From Mycoemilia scoparia (lineage: Eukaryota > Kickxellomycota > Kickxellomycetes > Kickxellales > Kickxellaceae): a stretch of DNA of 11,512 nt. A program made the position numbers and the translations under genes. This document shows, one piece after another, positions 8,539 to 11,512 of the stretch; the stretch's first letter is position 1; each line of letters begins with the position of its first letter. The stretch lies in contig JANBPU010000435.1 of NCBI GenBank assembly GCA_027575805.1, positions 1 to 11,512 on the forward strand, given 5' to 3'. The notes below the pieces were generated by a model that was not told the DNA's origin, made no database searches, and saw only the letters and a list, made by a program, of their open reading frames with translations.

Positions 8539-9771
8539 TTAGGAAATGAATGGAAACATAGCCTTGCGACTTTTAGGATATTCAGGGAATTCTTTACGGT
8601 ACTGCTTGTGCTTCTTGATAGCCCAAATGTACATCTGACCGGTAGCAACAATAGTAAATACCCAGCACGACCAATGGCTGGTAAGGATCGAAAATACAGT
8701 CCAGGCCATAGTCTCGAAAAAGTAGTTGGGGCAGCTCACGAAGCTGAATCCCAAGCCATATGGGATTTTGCGGACTCTGGTGCCTGCAGGGCGAAGATTG
8801 CGAAGTATCAGGTGTACCTGTCCATTGCAGAGCTCGGCAATAGCAAAGAGGACCCCAAGTACAAGCGTGCGGGTATCTCCGCTAAGGGCTTTTCCTGCTT
8901 CAGTCTGGGCTCCAAAAGCAGGCGAATATATGAAATAGGCAATAAAGACGCCTCCCAGGATCCAGTAGTGAGCGGAATTCTTGAAAATGTTCCTTGCGGG
9001 CATTGTTCCATGGCTGAATCGATGGACGAACATAGTCTCCAACTCGCGCTTAACATAATGACACAATGCCAAAAAGAACGCAACTTTTTGCATATGGCTT
9101 CTCTCGAAAGTGACACCATGGATGAGATCAGCGTAGGTATACATCAAATAGTGGAATAAAATAGGTCCAAAGTATTCGACCAAGAACACTGTCCTCCAAC
9201 CAATTTGCGGTCCTATGATATTTACAGCAAGGATTTATGAGCGCCTGCTGGTCTTTGCAATATGCCTCTAGCTGGTCAATTAACATATACATACCTAGAT
9301 CCTTGAGGCTGATTTCGTCTATACAGGATTGAATGCGGGTTTAGCTAATTGTATATTAGAGAATACTATCGAGACACCTTCAGTGTTTCATTGAGATTTA
9401 CCTTTGTCCTTAATATCATAGTCGGACAGCTTCTTGCCATCAACTAGAGTAACTTTCTTTTCGCCTGGAAAATATGTAGTATTACGGTCAACATTGTATC
9501 CTTTTATGTTTGATGGAGTAAAGAATAGCACTGTATATAAACATCTCAACCTACCAAAAGTAAGACGCTGTCTGTCGCCATAGAGTCTTGGAACTACAAT
9601 ACACCAATCCCTGGATAAGTAAACTAACTCTCTTAAAACAGTCATTCTTTAACATTCAAACAATCGCTTACCCTGCTTGTGAATGGACTTCTTGAGGTCT
9701 TCAACTGAGGCCTGTGCATCAAGGTCGAGTTCAAAGGGCTTTCCTGAGCGGGGCTTGATAGTAACCTTCAT
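8539..9771 (-). CDS. TSC13: Very-long-chain trans-2-enoyl-CoA reductase (Tsc13/TECR), 5 exons, ~299 residues
   Basis: Tsc13/TECR catalyses the last step of very-long-chain fatty acid elongation in the ER membrane: NADPH-dependent reduction of trans-2-enoyl-CoA, feeding sphingolipid synthesis. Exons (minus strand): 9771-9672, 9593-9555, 9464-9402, 9318-9295, 9212-8539; every junction is phase 1. The product is about 299 residues (human TECR 308). Residues 1-75 form the ubiquitin-like N-terminal domain (MKVTIKPRSGKPFELDLD, later RQRLTFG and LKDLG). From 76 the multi-spanning steroid-reductase-type membrane domain begins, GPQIGWRTVFLVEYFGP. Hallmarks are HYVKRELETMFVHRFSHGTM (127-146), RNIFKN, NLRPAGTR, RKIPY and VSCPNYFFE (234-242). 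Lys131 and Tyr239 lie where the catalytic Lys and Tyr of yeast Tsc13 are reported. The acceptor at 9594 is fixed because an earlier CAG acceptor would bring in a stop. The protein ends PFIS, like the PF-containing ends of its relatives. Confidence 0.96.
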
Positions 9772-10128
9772 ATTTACAACTCCAAGTATAAGAAGAAAGA
9801 TATGTCAAACGACACTTTCTCAAAAGCCATAGATTTATACACATTCCCCTCTCCATTTAATAGGCTCCAAAATTACATCAACAATGACGGATGATACAGG
9901 AGTATTTAATCATCAGCCACACCCACATCCCAAGCTTGATGTTGGTAATACAGCAGCTAATACTGCATGATCAAATTAAATCATTTTCCATGATCACTCT
10001 ATGGTTACACCTCAAGTGAATGAAGCTACCGCCAGCCAAGTGCGTCAAGCTCAAAGTAGGCCATGAGAGTGCGAACTGCTTGAAACCTCCTTTTCTGCCT
10101 CGCTAAGATAAACGGATTATAGGTCAAA
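9772..10128. promoter_or_regulatory. Shared upstream region of TSC13 (-) and eS17 (+)
   Basis: The two genes diverge from this 357-base stretch, so it probably holds both promoters. The word CATGATCA occurs at 9966-9973 and 9989-9996, 23 bases apart, each containing the palindrome TGATCA. A pyrimidine tract, CCTCCTTTTCTGCCTC at 10086-10101, lies 28 bases before the eS17 ATG and could be the transcription start region, similar to the pyrimidine-led 5' ends of many ribosomal protein mRNAs. No TATA box was convincing on either strand. Confidence 0.5.
9884..9970 (+). CDS. Small open frame, 28 codons, doubtful
   Basis: ATG in a favourable context (ACAATGAC) opens a 28-residue frame, starting MTDDTGVF and containing a His/Pro stretch QPHPHP, ending at TGA. 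It lies 159 bases before the eS17 ATG on the same strand. It could be an upstream frame only if the eS17 transcript begins much further upstream than the pyrimidine tract suggests. No family is recognised; chance is the likeliest explanation. Confidence 0.15.
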   Translation: MTDDTGVFNHQPHPHPKLDVGNTAANTA

Positions 10129-10910
10129 ATGGTAAGATGCGGATTTGGATGCATATTTTTGATGGATTCAGAGGATACGGAATGGATGCGCCATAACGAC
10201 GCCGCCAGCATGGATTGATTTGCAGAAATAAGCACATATACCGTCAATACGTGTATTTGAGATTCACGAGCCAAATTGGCATGTGTCGAATTATGGACAT
10301 TCACCGACATCCTCTTGAATTTGCCCCACCAAAAATTCAAAATATTTACAATATAAAATAAGGCCTGAATTGACCACAACCAGAATTATTAACACATTGT
10401 AATTAATTTAAATTCTGCTAGGGTCGCGTTCGTACCAAGACTGTCAAGAAGGCTTCTCGTGTCCTTATCGAGAAGTACTACCCCAAACTCACCAAGGACT
10501 TCCAGACCAACAAGCGCATTTGCGATGAAGTTGCTCTCATTGCTTCCAAGCGCCTCCGCAACAAGATTGCCGGTTTCACCACTCACTTGATGCGCCGTAT
10601 TGAGCGCGGACCTGTCCGTGGTATTTCATTCAAGCTCCAGGAAGAAGAGCGCGAACGCAAGGATAACTATGTTCCCGATGTTTCTGCTCTTGCCGTTGAC
10701 ACCATTGAGGTTGACCCTGATACCCGTGATATGTTGAAGAGCTTGAACTTTGATGGCATCTCCAACCTTGCCGTCACTGAACGCATTGTTCAGGCTGGTA
10801 CTGGCCGTGGTGACCGCCGTGACTTCCGTCGTCGTGGTGATGGTCCCCGTCGTCCTCGCCAACAACGTCAGGTCCCTGGTGCCACTCCTGTTGCTACCAC
10901 ATCTGCCTAA
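10129..10910 (+). CDS. RPS17: 40S ribosomal protein eS17, 2 exons, 163 residues
   Basis: eS17 is a structural protein of the cytosolic small ribosomal subunit. Exon 1 is only the ATG at 10129-10131, followed by a GTAAGA donor; a 290-nt intron ends CTGCTAG at 10421, and exon 2 runs 10422-10910. The product begins [20 protein letters not shown] and continues through [41 protein letters not shown] and [10 protein letters not shown], all typical of the family. Family members are usually near 135 residues. Here a tail from about residue 127 ([20 protein letters not shown] and onward) adds Arg/Gly-rich sequence and a Pro/Ala/Thr end. Codons favour C and G in third position much more than the neighbouring genes, as expected for a highly expressed gene. 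An ATTAAA variant signal lies at 10974-10979. Confidence 0.97.
10132..10421 (+). other. eS17 intron 1 (290 nt), with a short hairpin
   Basis: This is the longest intron in the window, directly after the start codon. It contains a perfect 8-bp inverted repeat, TTGAATTT (10315-10322) and AAATTCAA (10333-10340), around a 10-nt loop, about 80 bases before the acceptor. Introns of ribosomal protein genes often carry snoRNAs or splicing-control structures. I could not find a well-spaced C/D box pair, so no RNA gene is called. Confidence 0.5.
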
Positions 10911-11512
10911 ATTTGAATGTATGTTTTGGTTACTTGTTGATGTCAGCAATACACACCCGATTATAATCATCGTATTAAAATATTTAAAATCTATAAACAA
11001 CCTTTCCCCTGAAATACCAATTGTCGTAAAAATAATTAAAGTTGTTTGTTATTACGCACATCTCCAACAATTAATTTATATTCTATATTCATGCTGGTAT
11101 GGTAAAATTTGGTATTTAGATAGACTTTATGGAAATGGTATATATTCGATGAATACCTAGAATTCATCATTAAGTCAGATATTGATTTGCAAATAAGCAT
11201 TTAAGTGATGACATTTTGTATCCAGTAGTATTACTTGAATACTTTTAATATTAAACCAAGATTTTTAATATCAAGATCATTACGTTTGCACTATTGAACT
11301 AATGTCTAGATTTTGCCCCAAGATGCTGAATAGTTGACGAAATGGTCAGAGTTTACGAGACCTTAGACAAAATGGGTCTACAGAAATTGCATATAAAATA
11401 GTTGGTGATTGGGCCAAAATCTGGTAAGGGCCTAGCATAGACTTGATCACTAGTGAAATCTTCCCAAATACAATTGTCTTTATAGTGTGATTTGAATAGC
11501 AAAATAGTTTAT
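10911..11512. other. AT-rich region after eS17; no gene seen
   Basis: Apart from the presumed eS17 3' untranslated region, this 602-base stretch shows no reading frame that resembles a known family on either strand. It contains short AT palindromes such as TTTAATATTAAA near 11245. A 29-codon stretch between two stops near 11340-11425 is weakly reminiscent of a helix-turn-helix but is too short to call. An exon of a gene that lies mainly beyond the window cannot be excluded. Confidence 0.5.

Noticed and set aside
8521..9159. 212-codon plus-strand frame across the reductase region
   Set aside because: It is a shadow of the long last exon of TSC13, whose minus-strand product is clearly conserved.
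10026..10379. 117-codon minus-strand frame across the eS17 first exon and intron
   Set aside because: It runs antisense through the eS17 start and intron, and the plus-strand ATG/GTAAGA splice structure explains the region.
10132..10421. Possible C/D snoRNA in the eS17 intron (TTGATGGA near 10147, CTGA near 10363)
   Set aside because: The boxes are imperfect and about 210 bases apart, much too far for a normal C/D snoRNA, with no terminal stem.
11340..11425. A stretch reading SLRDLRQNGSTEIAYKIV, vaguely like a transposase helix-turn-helix
   Set aside because: Only 29 codons lie between stops, there is no further transposase domain, and no inverted repeats or target duplication were visible.

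Overview
The window looks like nuclear DNA of a fungus, probably an early-diverging (zygomycete-grade) lineage. The Tsc13-type enoyl-CoA reductase, Mak5-type helicase and cytosolic ribosomal protein eS17 are eukaryotic. Most genes are cut by short introns (about 57-176 nt, plus one of 290 nt) with GTAAGT-like donors and TAG/CAG acceptors, and intergenic DNA is AT-rich. The fungal placement rests on protein resemblance alone, so it is an inference; the phylum cannot be fixed from the sequence.

Layout, left to right: (1) 223-966 (+), an intronless gene for a 247-residue, probably helical protein that I do not recognise. (2) 1235-2473 (+), an eight-exon gene assembled here by splicing; it encodes a HORMA-domain REV7/MAD2L2-like protein of about 216 residues. 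(3) 2805-3936 (-), a secreted trypsin-like serine protease in two exons with an Asn/Gly-rich tail, convergent with REV7. (4) 4004-4764, no convincing gene, but a compact G-quadruplex motif on the minus strand. (5) 4765-8212 (-), a nine-exon DEAD-box RNA helicase of the Mak5/DDX24 family, about 861 residues. (6) 8539-9771 (-), a five-exon very-long-chain trans-2-enoyl-CoA reductase (Tsc13/TECR), about 299 residues, with two microexons. (7) 9772-10128, a shared upstream region. (8) 10129-10910 (+), ribosomal protein eS17, whose first coding exon is the ATG alone. (9) 10911-11512, no gene seen.

The genes do not form one pathway. They are housekeeping functions (60S assembly, 40S structure, very-long-chain fatty acid elongation, translesion synthesis) plus one secreted protease. 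I see no operon-like system, mobile element, CRISPR array or tRNA. The points most worth checking are the REV7 gene, which has no long open frame and is easily missed; two apparent GC-AG introns; the microexons; the unusual tails of the protease and eS17; and the unidentified first gene.
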